A DNA stretch of 64,000 nt from Reticulitermes lucifugus (GCA_026260175.1 JAKCWW010000009.1:184419-248418); one strand, 5' to 3'; positions 37,988 through 51,974 are shown, counted from the first letter of the stretch. Notes: generated by a model not told the origin, from the sequence alone. Translations and numbers: made by a program.

Positions 37988-38230
37988 GGTAGCTCAGTCA
38001 GTATAATGGCTAGGCGACGGTTCGGAAAACGGAAAAAATTGTCGATTCCAGGCAGGGGCACAAGGTGTTTCTCTCTCTCCAAAACATATATACCGGCACT
38101 GTGGCTCACGCTGTATCCTGGTAAAGGGGTACAGCGGGCTCTTTCCCAGGAGGTAAAGCGGCCGGGGCGTGAAGCTGATCACTTACCTTCTAGTTCCCAG
38201 GTTAATAATGCGTGGAGGTATACCTCAACT
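37988..38230 (+). repeat. tRNA-type SINE (family 2, copy 2)
   Basis: Begins with GTAGCTCAGTCAG, a good A box, and has a B-box-like GTCGATTCC at about 38,041-38,049. The body at 38,135-38,195 aligns with the SINE at 2285-2500. The third possible member is cut by the right end of the window. Confidence 0.65.
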
Positions 38231-38234
38231 CCCT

Positions 38235-39715
38235 CTTATGACGTCGTTGCGTGCGTGGGCATAACTTTTATTTTGCCTGTTGCTCCTAACATAATACATA
38301 TTAATGTAAGCAGAAGTGTTCGACATAAAGTTTAGACACCTGTGATTTATGTGTGCCTGTATGCATACTGTGTCATGTATAACTTCGCCTGCGAATGAAT
38401 TGTGTGTGAGCCCACGTATTATATTTTCAAATTTCAAGATCCAGACCTTATGAACGAAAATTAATACAAAATGTCCTTTCAGCGTGTAGTGTCACGAAAT
38501 AGAGTTATTAAAATTATGTAACGTACCCATTTGTGGAAATATACTTTGATTGGTCCAGTAACTGACGAGTAATATGGAAGAATACGACGACAACGACGAT
38601 GATGATAATGATAATGATTAAATCAAGTCCTAGCGCCAAGAATTAGCTCCGTATTCAGGGTAATGGTCCTTATTTCGTTAAAGAGAATGACATGGACTAG
38701 TGAAGAGGACTACAAACTGCACAGATGTCGATACACTTTCATAAGTGGCAGGTGTTTCCGTGCAGTTAATTGCTACAGATGACGTGTTTCGTCCAATCCG
38801 TGGCTTGCAGGGTACAGAGAAAGTAAGTGGCACCGTTTTGTACGAATCTTGTAGGCCTGTTTTGGTCATCTCAATTCTTACTTGCAAAGTAAATGCTGAC
38901 ATGCTGCGAATAGTGCTATCCATGACTGTCGCCAGACAAAAATACGAAAGGCCCCGTCTGTCCCACGAGTGATCACCGAGGAAATGCTCTTACTAATGCT
39001 GTCTAAAACTGCGGAGGTTGCACAGCGCCGAGTGAGATGGAATGTTGATCTTGAATGGTCATTAGGTAAGAATGTGGAAGGAGATTGTCACCAATTGTTT
39101 CAGGCAATACAAATGTTACGTGGATATTATTTCATACCACAAAGTCGCTACATGTTTCGGCATGAGATCACACATTCAGGCTAACATCCCTTTACAAACT
39201 GCCATATTTGCAGTGCAGGATATATTCTTAAATATAATAAAAACGTCGCCATGATAATGAATGAAAAGTAATAAAATATTGTTAAAATATCACTAGGACT
39301 GCGCTTATGTGGACTCACTAGCTGCCTTATTTTTCAATTACATGCTGGGGGTCAGTGTGAAGTTTATTTGTATGCCTGGGAAGTCCGCACTATTAAACTC
39401 AGCTTTAATAGTTCCTGGGTCAGTACATTCGAAGTATCACTTTTGTGTATGCCTGACAGACGTATTTCGCTGTGACTGTGAATTATGCCTCGTTTTATCA
39501 AACATGTTTCCGTAATTATCTATAAAGTGGCGTTGATGTTTGCATGTTGCGTGATGAAGTGAACTTTAAAGTTGTGAAGATGGCATCTTACGCCGAAATA
39601 TGTAGCTAGTGTGTGGTGTGAGATAATATACACATACCTTTATACTGGCTGAAATATTTCGTGTTAATGTCTTCGCTCCTCTGCGATGTTACACGGCGTT
39701 TATTGGCAGTTAGTT
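38235..39715. other. No gene recognised; GAC/GAT repeat
   Basis: A triplet-like GAC/GAT/AAT tract occupies about 38,585-38,620. Otherwise only short frames without recognisable domains. Confidence 0.5.
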
Positions 39716-39720
39716 ACCGC

Positions 39721-39782
39721 GGTCCCGTCTTCATGGGTCAAGCAGTCTTGGAATGGACTGCTTGACCCATGAAGATGGGACC
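39721..39782. repeat. 27-bp inverted repeat with hammerhead-like flank
   Basis: 39,721-39,747 is inverted at 39,756-39,782 with one mismatch around an 8-nt loop. The right arm continues on the plus strand into ATGAAGA, then a hairpin with GGGAC/GTCCC arms, then GAAAT. This resembles a hammerhead whose first core base is changed and whose stem III is not clear. Head-to-head duplication of such motifs recurs at 57.7 and 61.3 kb. Confidence 0.6.
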
Positions 39783-39789
39783 GATAGGC

Positions 39790-42700
39790 TGTCCCGAAAT
39801 TCAGTATCTATTTACCAATCAACGGTGCGTAACATCACAGAAGAGCTAAAACCTAATTTATACCGCGGCGGAAACCTGAAATCACGCATATTTCGTGTTA
39901 TATGGGTAATAAAACATAATGCTAAAATATGCAGTTATAACGACGTAAGAATGCATCTTCACTGCATTGACTGCGAGATTGAGGAAAGCCTAAAAAATAT
40001 CAGAAATAGGACATGTGAAGACAGGGCCAGAGATTCTGATCACACACATCCCGAATAAAGTTATACCGGCCTACTGGTACAACAGTCTACTTGATGCGAA
40101 TACACTAAGCAGGGCGACCGCTACAACAGGCTTTTATGGTGATAATTTTGTGTTTTATTTAGAAAACATAAAGAAAATTTTCTCGCATTTCTGCAGCATT
40201 ATGTAATTTATGTAGCGTATATGTACCACGAAATATTCCAAACGTCTATATAGTTGTATGCTAATATTTATATTTCACTTCTAAAGTAAAATTGTATATC
40301 GGCCTGATGCATAAATAAGACTACTTTATTCGTTAATATAGAGCAAAAGCAAGTAATTAAAATGAACGAAGCTTTAATGTGTTTTTACAAAATTTATTAT
40401 TTCTCCGAACACAAATTAGTAACAGACATTCAGTCAACAATTCGCATTTCGCGCAGAGGTTGTCTAGACTGTGAATAAAACAACTGTCAATGATTCATTT
40501 ATTTCAACTCTCTACACATTCATATTGCAGTAACAATGTATGTCCGCCGTGTTGGAATATGGTTTAGCACTGAAATGAAATGTAGAGGTTGGTAAATGTA
40601 TTAGTTTTTTATGTCAAATTTTTGTGTGCCATTTACGATTTCTGTTTTTAGTCTGATGATATGTTACAGTTTAATTGTTCCAACACCTAGCTGGAACACG
40701 GATCGGACTATAGAATGAAAGCTGCGTCACTCTGACTATTAATAATATTTCTCTCATATTAGCGAAAGAGCGATTTAAGTGCTGGCATCAGTATTGTATC
40801 TCTTTTCCTAGCGATGCGAGTGGGAAAAATTAAGTTTAATTATACTTTCAACCACTGCATGTGTGTAAGTCAGTGATAAGGTGAACACGGCGTTAAATCG
40901 CATTAACAAGCCAATAGAATTGGTCTGCAGAGATGATTACGAATGAATCAGGACGTATTTTGTCAGAGATAAATCAATGATTTACAAATTATATATGTAT
41001 ATTTAATGCCGTAACAGATAATCCTTAATTCACAGTTTTGTTAAATTAAGTAAATAGCTTCCTCGGTACGGTATGAAAGTCATTAGAGCTATCGTCGTCG
41101 CCGAGCTCTTCATAACAACAACAACAACAACACTGTTACAAAATCTGTTACATCCGAAATATATGAATGACATTCTTTAAATTATTTACAAAAGGATATG
41201 AAAATTGTTAGTGTGTAAGCAATAAGACTGAATACGTTACAGCATCTTTCTATATCATTAACTCCATATTCATCATCATTTTCATCATAATCACAAACAT
41301 CAAGAGTGATCCCTTTACCTGCTTCTGTTATAATAATCATAACTTCCTAAATCTGCCCATGGATTCCGAGTGAAATGGGAAATTGTCAAAGAGTTTTCTG
41401 ATGTATTTTTGAAACCAATTACTGTGGCAGAATTAGGCCGACTCGTGACAAATAATTTTTGATAAATCTTTTAATGATTGTTTCAAGATACATTACACAC
41501 ATAATTGTTGTAGTCGGATGGCCAATTGAATTTTTTTATGTACCTTATAAATTTTTTACAACACACTTATGTCAGCTTTGTGCTAATGAAAGTATTGTGT
41601 GTTTTCGTTAACATTTTATGCTCGAATAATATTTTTGGCGGAATCGTAAAAATTGTTCTGTTTATTTGGGAACATTTATTCATAAAAATAATTTCCATTT
41701 TTCTCGTAACAATAGATTTCAGATGCTTTATTGATCATTTTCATGTGCTTAGAGGACAGACTATATAATCCCTTCCATACTTAATGGACCCAAGAAAAGG
41801 TAAAGGGAACTAATGTCTTATAGTGCTGACTAGTTGCTGTGTTGTAAGTAGTTTATACGAGACAGACGGTATTTCAGATAGTATCCGAAGAACTGCAGAA
41901 AATTATATAAGTCGCCTACAGTTTTAATACCGACAGTTGCAACCGGAATTCGAATCACCTGCTTTTGTGGCAAAAGCGTAATTTAGACTGTAATGCATGT
42001 TTGTTGCAACTTGAAAAAGGAAATACGATTTTAAATAAAAGTATATTGTAGTATGTATACTAATTCTGGCCGTCAACGCTCGTATGAACTTGGCCTCATG
42101 TCATCATACGAAACTGGATATTTGTATGCAGTTTTGATTATTTGCTTATGAAAATGATATTCACATGCAATGTCGTGTAGTCGGTTTCCGATAATTTACT
42201 CTGGGGTAGGAATAAAGTGAGTAGCGTCCGTCGTGTATAGAATTAATTTTCAAGTTAAAGGGCGAGATGTCACTAGATTCAAAAGGAGACTATGGTAGAT
42301 TTAAGGGACAAAGACACTTCCTGTGTTACTTTTTCAAGAGTGTCTGTATGTAGGAATTTCTGTCACGTATGAAATGAATCTAATCTATATAATGAAACTT
42401 GGAGATTACACCTATATATCAACTTGAGTACGGAAGTTAAGTTTTTGGCATACGAAGCATTAATGCCCTCACATCTTACGTATTCGTCCTGTCTTTCAGT
42501 ATTCTGTTTAAAAGAACATTCAAAATGACAAATGTAGCATAAAATTGAAGTCCCTAAGAGCTGGTAACAAAACGCAATAATCTTATGAACTTGTTTTTTT
42601 AATGCCTGGCTTGTATTTGTTTAGTATCACGGGGAAATATTTTATCATTTTCTGGCATTAAGAAAGAGAATGGGAGGGCATCCTGTCGTCCGTGAAGACT

Positions 42701-44820
42701 GAACCAAATTAGTCGCTTCTGAGCCTGTCTCTAACGAAAGAAGGGCCCAGCGTCCCAGTGATACATCCTACAGTAGTTGTATCCCGACCTGTAATGGTTA
42801 CCACGTGACCCAGCGCCCTACAAAATTGCTCTGTTCTTGCAGCAACATAACCAACAAGGTCGAATCCGAGAGGGAAACACGAGGGTGTAACATTCTATAT
42901 AAAGGAAATGAACCAGTATTGATGCTTTTGCAACGTTTGAAATTTGTGCTTGTAACTGTCCTTTAGTTGCGAAGGTAAATACTGGGTTTATGGTCATGCA
43001 GGTTACTTAACGATTGCGCGTATAATACATTACAGTTAAGGCAAATATATTTTTTTATATAACTGCATTTTATTTATTTTTATGCGTGGTTTTAATTGAC
43101 AGTGATATTAGCAGTAAGCGCTGCTTAACATGATGCATTAGGATGACTAGTAAATGAATTGCAGAGGGTGTGGAAGGAAGCGACTATCATCTGATTCGAA
43201 ATGGTATTCGGAAATTTACGTGGATAAACAGAGTAAAACCACGAGAAAGCACAGTAAGGATGGACACGTACGGGTTGAGGTTTGAGAATGGGACCACCCA
43301 CCCACATATGAATAAGTGGCACTGGCGTTGCAGCGGCGTCGTTTTAACATGATTGTCTGTAGAAAGGGTCGTCGTTGGCGCTTCCGTTATGCTTGTGAAA
43401 GAGGAAGCGTGGGAAAAAAGGCTAAAGAAGTGATTAGGGACGGAAGGAAAGAGTAGAGGAAGAGGAACGTAAAAGAGAGAAAGAACAACGGAATAACGTT
43501 CAGCGTTTCACAAAATTTCGTAGAAATCTATCTGTTACTTTAAATACTAAAATCAGGGGACTTACCCCCTCCAACTACCCACACACACGCGCGCGCGCCA
43601 TAAGCAAGTTGTTTTCCTTAAGGAATGAAACTAGGCTAAAAGCCACGTTGAAACAGAAAACCGAAATCAGATATTTATCGACCTGTTTTGAAAGCAGACG
43701 TCAGTATTTCTGCAAATTATCCTTTCTTACAAACCAACTGCACATTTTGAACAGAAGTCGCCTTATTACCTTCGGTACAGCAGAGACGTCACAAGCTTTG
43801 CAATCCTTCTGCTGCTTCCACTGCGCCATGCGCTCTCTAAGTAGCTGTAACTGCCAGCATTTAGCCATAAAATAGGAGAATGACAAGAGCATCTGTCGAG
43901 TCTACCTTGTGAGTAAATTCTATGTCGCATTTCGTATTCCCGTGAAGCTGTCTGCCATGGGGCTCATTCACTAAAGTGCAAACAACTTAGATTAAAATGC
44001 CAAAGTTATAGGCCAGTGTGCTTTTATACCTCCGCCCTGCGTCAGGGATCATTAAAGTCGATCTGGATTTCTTAATTTAAGGAGAGGTAAAGTTGGGTCA
44101 CTGCAGGTTTGTAGTGCTGACGTGTCATATACAACCTCTTAGCTATATTACGAATTCATTTGCACAGTGCACGTTAAAATTAAGCTGGATATAAGAGATA
44201 AGTAAATGTAAGAGTCCTGTGACTAATATCGTGGAATGAACGCTTACATTCATGGAAAATACTGGTAAGAAAGCTTTTCACGAACTTTCAAAAATTTCTC
44301 CAGTAATGGTTTGGAGCATAAAACGACCGACCGTAAATACAGCAGTACTGTTAAAGCAACACAAAAACCAGTGGATCTACGAGCATAGTACGCAAACACG
44401 TGTAAAGTACCCACACAAAATATAAAAAACCCCAGTTTTTCGTACATGCACAGATACTGGATAAAATACCATCAGTGCAAGAAAGAGTGTACACAAGTGA
44501 CCTACCTTAAGGACCAATTTATCCGGTCGCACGAACATCCTTTGTAACGCACAGGACTGACACTGGTTTTTAAATAACTGCTGCCGCACATACATCCACA
44601 TCTTACGGTCTGACTCTATTTTTTATATTTATATTTTTATATTCATATTCTTATACTTATATTTTTTTGTATTTTATATATTTTATATCTACATTTTAAG
44701 GTACACTTCTCTTAGGCAGCACATTTTTTATATGTCGATACATTTTATGTACGTAATTGTAAAAGGGGGGGGGAGTTTTCCTCTTACAAAATGAATTGAG
44801 TTTGGTTTTCATAGTTTCTG
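39790..44820. other. No gene recognised
   Basis: AT-rich DNA. A CA/CG dinucleotide tract lies near 43,580-43,598, and an AT-rich run of TTTATAT-like units at about 44,620-44,700. Reading frames are short and unrecognised; the one at 39,753-40,058 starts in the inverted repeat. Confidence 0.45.
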
Positions 44821-44823
44821 TCA

Positions 44824-44865
44824 TAGGCCTGATAGTGGCTCCTTGAAGCTGAAACCGGTTGCCTA
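44824..44865 (+). ncRNA. Hammerhead-like motif with 5-bp stem I
   Basis: TAGGC (44,824-44,828) pairs perfectly with GCCTA (44,861-44,865) as stem I. Between them are CTGATAG (core CTGANGA with two changed positions), a hairpin with GGCT/AGCT arms, and an intact GAAAC. A self-complementary stem III CC/GG and GTT follow, putting the expected cleavage site right before stem I. Very short stem III suggests activity, if any, as a dimer. Confidence 0.45.
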
Positions 44866-44869
44866 ATTA

Positions 44870-47800
44870 CATGTTGACGGTGTGTGTGTGTTGGTAGTCA
44901 CATTGCTGTTGATAAGAGTGAAATATACTTATTTGTATATTTTTAAGCTGCTTGTGCCTGATATGAATTCGCACAAGCCTGCCTCATTGTTTCCATGTAG
45001 CAGGCGGATAACATTTTATTAACTTTCGTCTTTTATGATTCAAGATTAGAATATGGATTTCTGTATCACAGATTTTAAGTAATTTTTGTAAAACATCATT
45101 GGGTACGGAAGAGGCACATGGAAATATTTGGCTTTCATATTTCCTTCATGGTAATTTTGCTTCTCGGTATTCATATTAGAGAAATCTTGATTAGTTTAGT
45201 ATATTTGTTTATATATTCCGCTCACTTCCCTGAAGGGACGTAACTGATATAATCAATCAAAGTGTAGGACACTCTCAAGAGAGAAAAATAATTCCCAATT
45301 TGTTAAAATGGTATGGAAGTGTATTTACTACAACCGATCATATTCTCGAAGTTAGCTAGAGATATTCTTCAGAGAAACGTCTCGTAAGGTACGGAATTAC
45401 GAATATAGTCATCTGTGGCCACATAAAACACTACGAATTATCGGGTCTGGAAGTATGTAACAAACTTGTTTTAGTGTTTTTACTGCCATAAGATTGCATA
45501 TTTTTTAGTCACTATGATTTGTTTATGATTAGGAAATTATTACTTTACTGAAAAGTTTTTGTTTATGCGTGTGTGTTTTGAATCAATGACTGCACATGTA
45601 CAAAATATGATTAGGATATTTATTTTGCAGCAGTTTTAAGGAACATATCTTATTGTTTTTATGTCTCGATCCCAGTTTTTAATAACTTAATCGCAAATTT
45701 TACAGCTATGTAGCTACGTATCTGGTTTCCTTTCACCAAACATTAGTAACAAAACCTTTGCTTTAATATTCGTAACCCACTGGGTAGAGAACACAGAAAC
45801 ATAATTATGTAATAAAACCAAATAACATGAATTGACTTTTACCTGATTTGTTTACCCATTAAACTGCAAACCTAATGTGCATTTCCATTCTGTACTTGAA
45901 TGGGTTGTTTTAGGTGGAAAAGAGACGCAAGGAAATAAAAAAATACTGTGTATTTTTAAACACTGGTAGGGTAATCGTAGTACGTATATGTACCAAATGG
46001 AACCTTTTATCTGTTAGCGATGTCGAGTTTTGTATGGGTAGACTCCATGCATGTATATATGACAATTAATCCCTGTTTTGCATACCGATTCAAATCACGT
46101 TCGTTCCAACCAACATTTCTGTACCGCTCGCCCGTAATATTGTCTGCTTGGAGGTGCCGGGTGCGTCAAACCAATCTACATTTACTGCAGTGACTTTCGT
46201 TTCCAGTTACAATTGTGTAGTTAAATAGAGGCTCTGCGGACAGTTTTAAAATATCTTGTGTAATTTTAAGCTTTCTGCTAATATGATTCTGTTTCAGCAT
46301 TCCGATACGGAATGGCAGCAAAATGAAATCAATCGATTGAAAACAAAGCGACATATTCACAACAAACCATTTCATAGGTACTAAAATGTATGCTAATATC
46401 GTACATAGCGATAAAACAAGTGTTGGTGTTATGTTGTATGTATTTCGGGAACGTACATTAAGGCTCGTGTGATTTCCTTGCAAAAATCTTTACATTGCCT
46501 TATGTTTACGAATTCTGAATATTCTATTCAGTGGTTAGACGCGCGGCAAGTCAGTTATTCCCCATTACTACGGTACACTGCTTCCGGTGTTTAAATTCTT
46601 AGTCACCTTATACATACCTTAATATCCTACGTGAAACATTCTGCATAGAAATTTCCAACTAACTCCATGGAGAACATTTCTTTTTTTTTCATAATTTTAT
46701 AGTTGCTCAGCTGATCAGGGATTTCCTACCCGAACTTATCTGACGGTGTTTCAGGAATTGACCCTTAAGCACTGTACTTGGCTGACTTTTTCACACAGCA
46801 AGCCAATTACAATCTCTGACCTTATGCTACATTTATTTAAGTCTCATTTACATATACTTCCATCTATACCTTTTCTCTCAAGTGATGTATTCTCTTCAGT
46901 ATGTTAGACTATAATTTTCATTGAATTTTCATTTCCTACGTACGTACGTGTTTACACGCTGCACACATTTTATACATATTAATTTTATAGCCTTAATAAT
47001 GATTACTGTTGGTATGTGGTACTGTTGTTTCCAACTTCCTTTTTCACGTTTTTCAATTGTGAGTATAAGCGTTTCGGCCTCGTGACGCCATTTCACTTCC
47101 TTGTTCCATACATGCCTGCTACTTCTGTCACGAGGTGTTATAATAGGCTATGTTACACTGTGTTCCTATTTGCACAATGCGTTATATACATTAACTTCTT
47201 TTTGCTACTAGCGGTTAACACAGAACTAATTTTAGTCACTAGTGTGACTGTAGATCTGGTCGATTGCGCCTTTTCTGCCTGTTGTGTTGTCCACATGGCG
47301 TCTTCTGGGCTGTGTTGTCTGCTTGTTGTGAAGCTGTCCGTGCTTGTGCAAGTTATTCCTAGTGAATTACCAACAACACACTATTCTTTACACAATTTTA
47401 GGCATATTCCTGATCAATCTGTCTACCTATCTCCTTAAGCAATTGATTGATTAATACGTCTTGGAATTGCAGCAACATGGAATAATCCCCTGTTCATTTC
47501 CTAGAGCAGATACCTCCCTACTTACGCAACATCTACGTTTGGGAAGTTTCGGCGCAAATCGAATTTTGCGCAAATCTGAATCGAATGTACTTATGGTCAA
47601 TTATATGTGTATATAAAAGCGAGTCCAGCTGAATGCAAACTCCAACACACTGGAACTTGATCGGCCGCAGCATGACCACCCTGATGTCTGTTGTATCGCC
47701 CTACAGTATTCTTCTGCCACATTAATCTCACTGCTCTTTCAGTTCCTGCAAGGACAATTTTGGCGCGTTTTAAAAATCTTATTTCATTATTTTAAAATTG

Positions 47801-48410
47801 TGTAAGTCACAAATTGTGTAACTAGAAATTGCTTAAGTCGGGGAGTGTCTGTTACATCCAGATGCTTAATGAGATTACATACATTTGACAGAGTTGGTCG
47901 TATGGGCGTATACAAAAAGCGTGTACTCAAATACGAGAATCTCTTCTCGTTCACAATTTCGTTTAGCAGGAAAATTAACGTAAGCAGATTTTACGCATAT
48001 GCGTTGAAAACACATAATGTTCCAAATGCTTCAAATTCTCTTCACACATCTACTTCCATATACTTATCAACATTCACAAAACTGAAGAAACAATACATTA
48101 CAAGATAATCTTTGCTCGCTTGTAGTTTTTTCATGTGCACACAGTCAGGCTTAACAGATCTTAATGACAGACGAAGTCACTGGGTAGGTCATCAATCTTC
48201 ATAAGTCTGATCTATAAACGTATTTTTTCCAGATGGGACGGTGGTAATAAAGCATAAATCAGTAAACATTATACGTTATGGCTGAATGTTTTTATTTTGT
48301 CTCAATTACCCGGCATCAAATTATATGTACGTGGTGCCACTTCATTTATAGGCAGTTATTACTATTATTACATACTTTGGCCTCCCTTCCTGTGATATAT
48401 TTCTTCTAGT
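44870..48410. other. No gene recognised
   Basis: A 140-codon plus-strand frame at 47,016-47,438 is hydrophobic and cysteine-rich but has no family features. It is probably chance in T-rich DNA. Confidence 0.4.
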
Positions 48411-48414
48411 TAAA

Positions 48415-48690
48415 TCTTAAACGGCACAATTTTTGGATAATGTATTTGGCATGAAACTGGTACTTTTGATTTTTTCCACAACGTATATGAAGAAAAATTA
48501 AAAGAGATTTTATAAATTTACCGGTATAATTTCTGTTAGATTTCAACTAATTTTATATTTAGTGGAGAGACTTTGGTAAAAATTGCCGATATAAAATTTT
48601 ACGAAAATCCATTCAGTGAGATCAGGGGAATTCCATGTGAACAGATAAACAGACGGACATTACGAAGCTAATAATTACTTTTTGCAGTTT
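48415..48690 (+). repeat. Dispersed repeat family D, copy 1 (degenerate)
   Basis: Collinear, diverged match to 57,540-58,340 and 60,130-60,540. It starts around AAACGGCACAATTTT and ends with ATTCAGTGAGATC, TCCATGTGAACAGATAAACAGACGGAC and GCTAATAATTACTTTTTGCAGTTT. No coding capacity or family name recognised. Confidence 0.6.
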
Positions 48691-48699
48691 GTTGCAAAT

Positions 48700-51240
48700 C
48701 GCTTAAAAATTTGGAAATTTGCTAATGCCAAAATTGAGGCAAACACGGAAGAAATTTAATAAAAGTTTATTTCTCTTTTAAATACGCTCTTACTAATGTC
48801 ACACGATACAATGGGTTTTGATAAAGGAACAACACTATACATTTGCCATCAGTGAATTGCACTATGTTCTACAGCACGGGATGTATGAGAGAGACAAAAT
48901 CAATATACTGTGGAAATATAATGCCAAAGGCTTTTGTATGAATTTGTAAATAATGCAATATTATTGTTCGTTGTCTGATGTTTCATGGTGTACATGCACG
49001 AGCGATCAGATTAATAGCGACTGTGAAACAGGGGGATAAGTCTGCTAGTTGTAGCGAAGCTTATTGCATATTAAGTTTCACTTCGCTGAAATTTAATAGT
49101 GACCTAACAAAGAGATAAGCGGTTGTGTTTTCCTACTATATGACATGTCTTATTAAAACACAAAGCTTCAAATGTCGTGGTCCACTTAGGTTTTAGGTTA
49201 TAATAAGAACTTTATATTGTGACCGAAATATTTTCGAATTTATGGGAAGTTCGCTGGTGAAAATTGGTACTTCGCAAGTGGGGAGGGGTGTTGTGTCATC
49301 TCTGTATGTCTGCTTTTTCTCTGTATCCTTTCCTCTCTCTCAATACCTCTCTCCCTATGCACCTGTATCTTTCTGTTCCTCTTTCTCTCTCTTCCTCTTT
49401 CTCTCTCTTCAACAACTTTCTTTTTATTTCGAAACGGTTACTATGAAGGTGGCGAAACAGCAAAATTGACATCGCTGCTATGGTGAGAAATGGAGGTATC
49501 CGAAGGCAAAATGCGAAGACTTGCTCTAAAAAGATGACAGAACATTCCTTGGAAGTTTGGACTTATTATATTCTCTACCTCCCATTCTTTCGAGCTGAGA
49601 ACCGTACGTGCGAATATTTTGGTAAAGGCTCATATAATTTTTAGCAGACGTGATTTTCCCTTCGATCTATGCTCCTCACAATTCTCATAAAATGTGGAGC
49701 TTGTTAGCTTACACGTTGCAGTAAAGGGCGTCAAGCCGTCGTCCGTCCTGTGTTTCATTCGAGTCGTAATGCTGATGATAGTATTAAAGTTGGTGGAAAT
49801 AAAAGAGCAAGTACTCTCAAACGTAGATATAAATTTGAATACGTGATAGAAGTGCAAATGGGTACAGAAACATCCCACTGTTTCCTCTACATTCCAGAAG
49901 CTAGCCAGCTAGCTTTACGAGGTATAAAAGTCAATGCGCTAGCCCTGACGTCTGCTCTTAAGAACTGGGAATATTGTGGAACATAGAAAGTGCAGATTAG
50001 CAGTCTCACAGATCATTTTGATCCGCACTGAGCACCAGCTACTTTTTCCCTCAGCTCACTCTGTATTTCCAACAGTGCCTTCCCTTCATCCTACTGTGCT
50101 TTGAGTTCCCCTCCCCGACCTTAGGCAGGGTTAACGTGAGCCCTGCTCTGAGATGGGTCTTATGAATTTTGCGGGAACAGATGTTACTCAGATTAAATTG
50201 CGATTTCTGTTGCCAGCAGCTTCAGTCCAACTGGCGGCATCCCTCTCTTTCTCTGCCGATTCTCTTTTCTTTGTTATTCCTATCACGTGTAAGTATTAAT
50301 GTTACAAATAATGGGTTTGTTTTCACAGGACGTTAGTATTCGGATATTAGTATGGTTAGCGGCCACGACTGCTTCGTATATGATTTTTCAAATATCACAT
50401 ATGTGTAATACATCACCCGTTGTACTTTTAGGATATGAGGGTATGTAGCAAACACCTCTTAAGCACGTACAATATTCATGGGAATATCGAGAAAAAAGTG
50501 ATTTGAATTTAATAATTTTAAGCCATTACACCTAAGGAAATAAACAGTCCGGCAAGGGACGGGATTGCTGGTTTTGGACACCCTGAGTTGCCTGTAGAGC
50601 TTTGTATTTGTCTTCATCACTCCGTCCCGAAACGTCTTGGCGTCTAATCAGTTTCCTATTCACTGGAAAACGGAGACTTTTTACTCTGGTTTAAAGCTGC
50701 TGGAATGTAGATTGTCCATGACCTATAACCATATGTTGTGCATTAATTTAAAAATCTGTGTCTTTGATCAAGGGAAAATTTACCTTACACTTTTGCAACA
50801 TCTTTGTATTACTCGTCAGTTATACTGGCCTATACACGTTTCGCGAAGCCACAGATTTCCTTATGTATATGATTTTTCTTATGCAGCTTATGACAACTAC
50901 ACACAACCGTGACTTAGCATCTGTTCTGTGTTTGATAAATTTCAAAGTGGGCAGTGAACATTTACCGTACGCAGAATTCTCTTAGGATTCCACTTCTTAA
51001 AACACAATTTTTTTTGCCTATAATATGCACATGCTGGTGCAATTGTAACACCCCATAAGTGCGAAGACCTGTACACATTGTATTTATTCTTCTGAATGGT
51101 GCAAACGAACATGAAGCGCGTTCATTCTTGTAACATACACCTGTTAGTTCGAGCTGGTGTCGCAGCTCCATTTATCCGGCTATCAAACGTAAATTATTCT
51201 CAGACGTAAGGAGAGTATCGCCAGTCACAACAATCTTCGT
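48700..51240. other. No gene recognised; CT-rich tract
   Basis: A pyrimidine-rich stretch with CTCTCT runs lies at about 49,320-49,420. No coding region was recognised. Confidence 0.45.
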
Positions 51241-51244
51241 ATAA

Positions 51245-51282
51245 TAAGTTGAAATTTATTAGGCTTAATAAATTTCAACTTA
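51245..51282. repeat. Perfect 17-bp hairpin, 4-nt loop
   Basis: 51,245-51,261 is perfectly inverted at 51,266-51,282 around GGCT. It is AT-rich. No flanking duplication was identified. Confidence 0.85.
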
Positions 51283-51935
51283 AGTATTACAGGAAGATTT
51301 TTGTGACTGATGATACGTTCCCTATCTTCGCGTATTTTATCACAACTGGAAGTCACACTTTAAAAAAAAAGGAATCTATTCCGCCAAACAAAGTAGCATA
51401 ACACTAGTATTAGCTTTTATTCATGACAAAGTAGTGTGATGAACACTTCCCTTAGCCCGATTATGTTTTCTGCAGTATAATGTGTTAACATTCTGCGTTC
51501 TCTCAGTACAAGATCATGTCGTATTTCTGGACCAAGGCGGTGGCGTCAGCTTAACTAACACTACGCCCAAAGCGTCGCTATATATAGAGAACATAAGAGC
51601 CTGAGGCTTCCCCGCTTGCAACAAGCGAGGTCTGGTGAGCCTTAAAATAACACGTACCGGAAATACTGAAGAAGTGGAACAATATGGTGCTGTTCATAAT
51701 GCTGTCTCAAATGCTAACAAAACAGCTCGCAAAACACTTTCGAAAATAATGGTCTAATGCTTGGTATTATAATATCTCCTTTTTTATATTAAATTAACCT
51801 ATTCTGTGTAATTGCGAACTGTTATGATTCTGCTGTTAAAATTGCCTGTTTGGTTCACTGCTGACCACATGCCATCAAGTTTTAAATGTGTGTACCTACG
51901 TAATAAGAGAGGATTTATTATTGACTATGTACTAC

Positions 51936-51968
<33 letters not shown>

Positions 51969-51969
51969 A
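51936..51969 (+). repeat. GTA trinucleotide microsatellite
   Basis: About eleven tandem GTA units. Confidence 0.95.
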
Positions 51970-51974
51970 TCTTT

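Noticed and set aside
47016-47438. 140-codon hydrophobic plus-strand frame
   Set aside because: Composition fits T-rich chance sequence; no motif, signal of exon structure or repeat support.
50550-50640. GGGACGG...CCGTCCC stem followed by GAAACGTC
   Set aside because: The stem and GAAAC are suggestive of a hammerhead, but no CTGANGA precedes the stem and the loop is very long.
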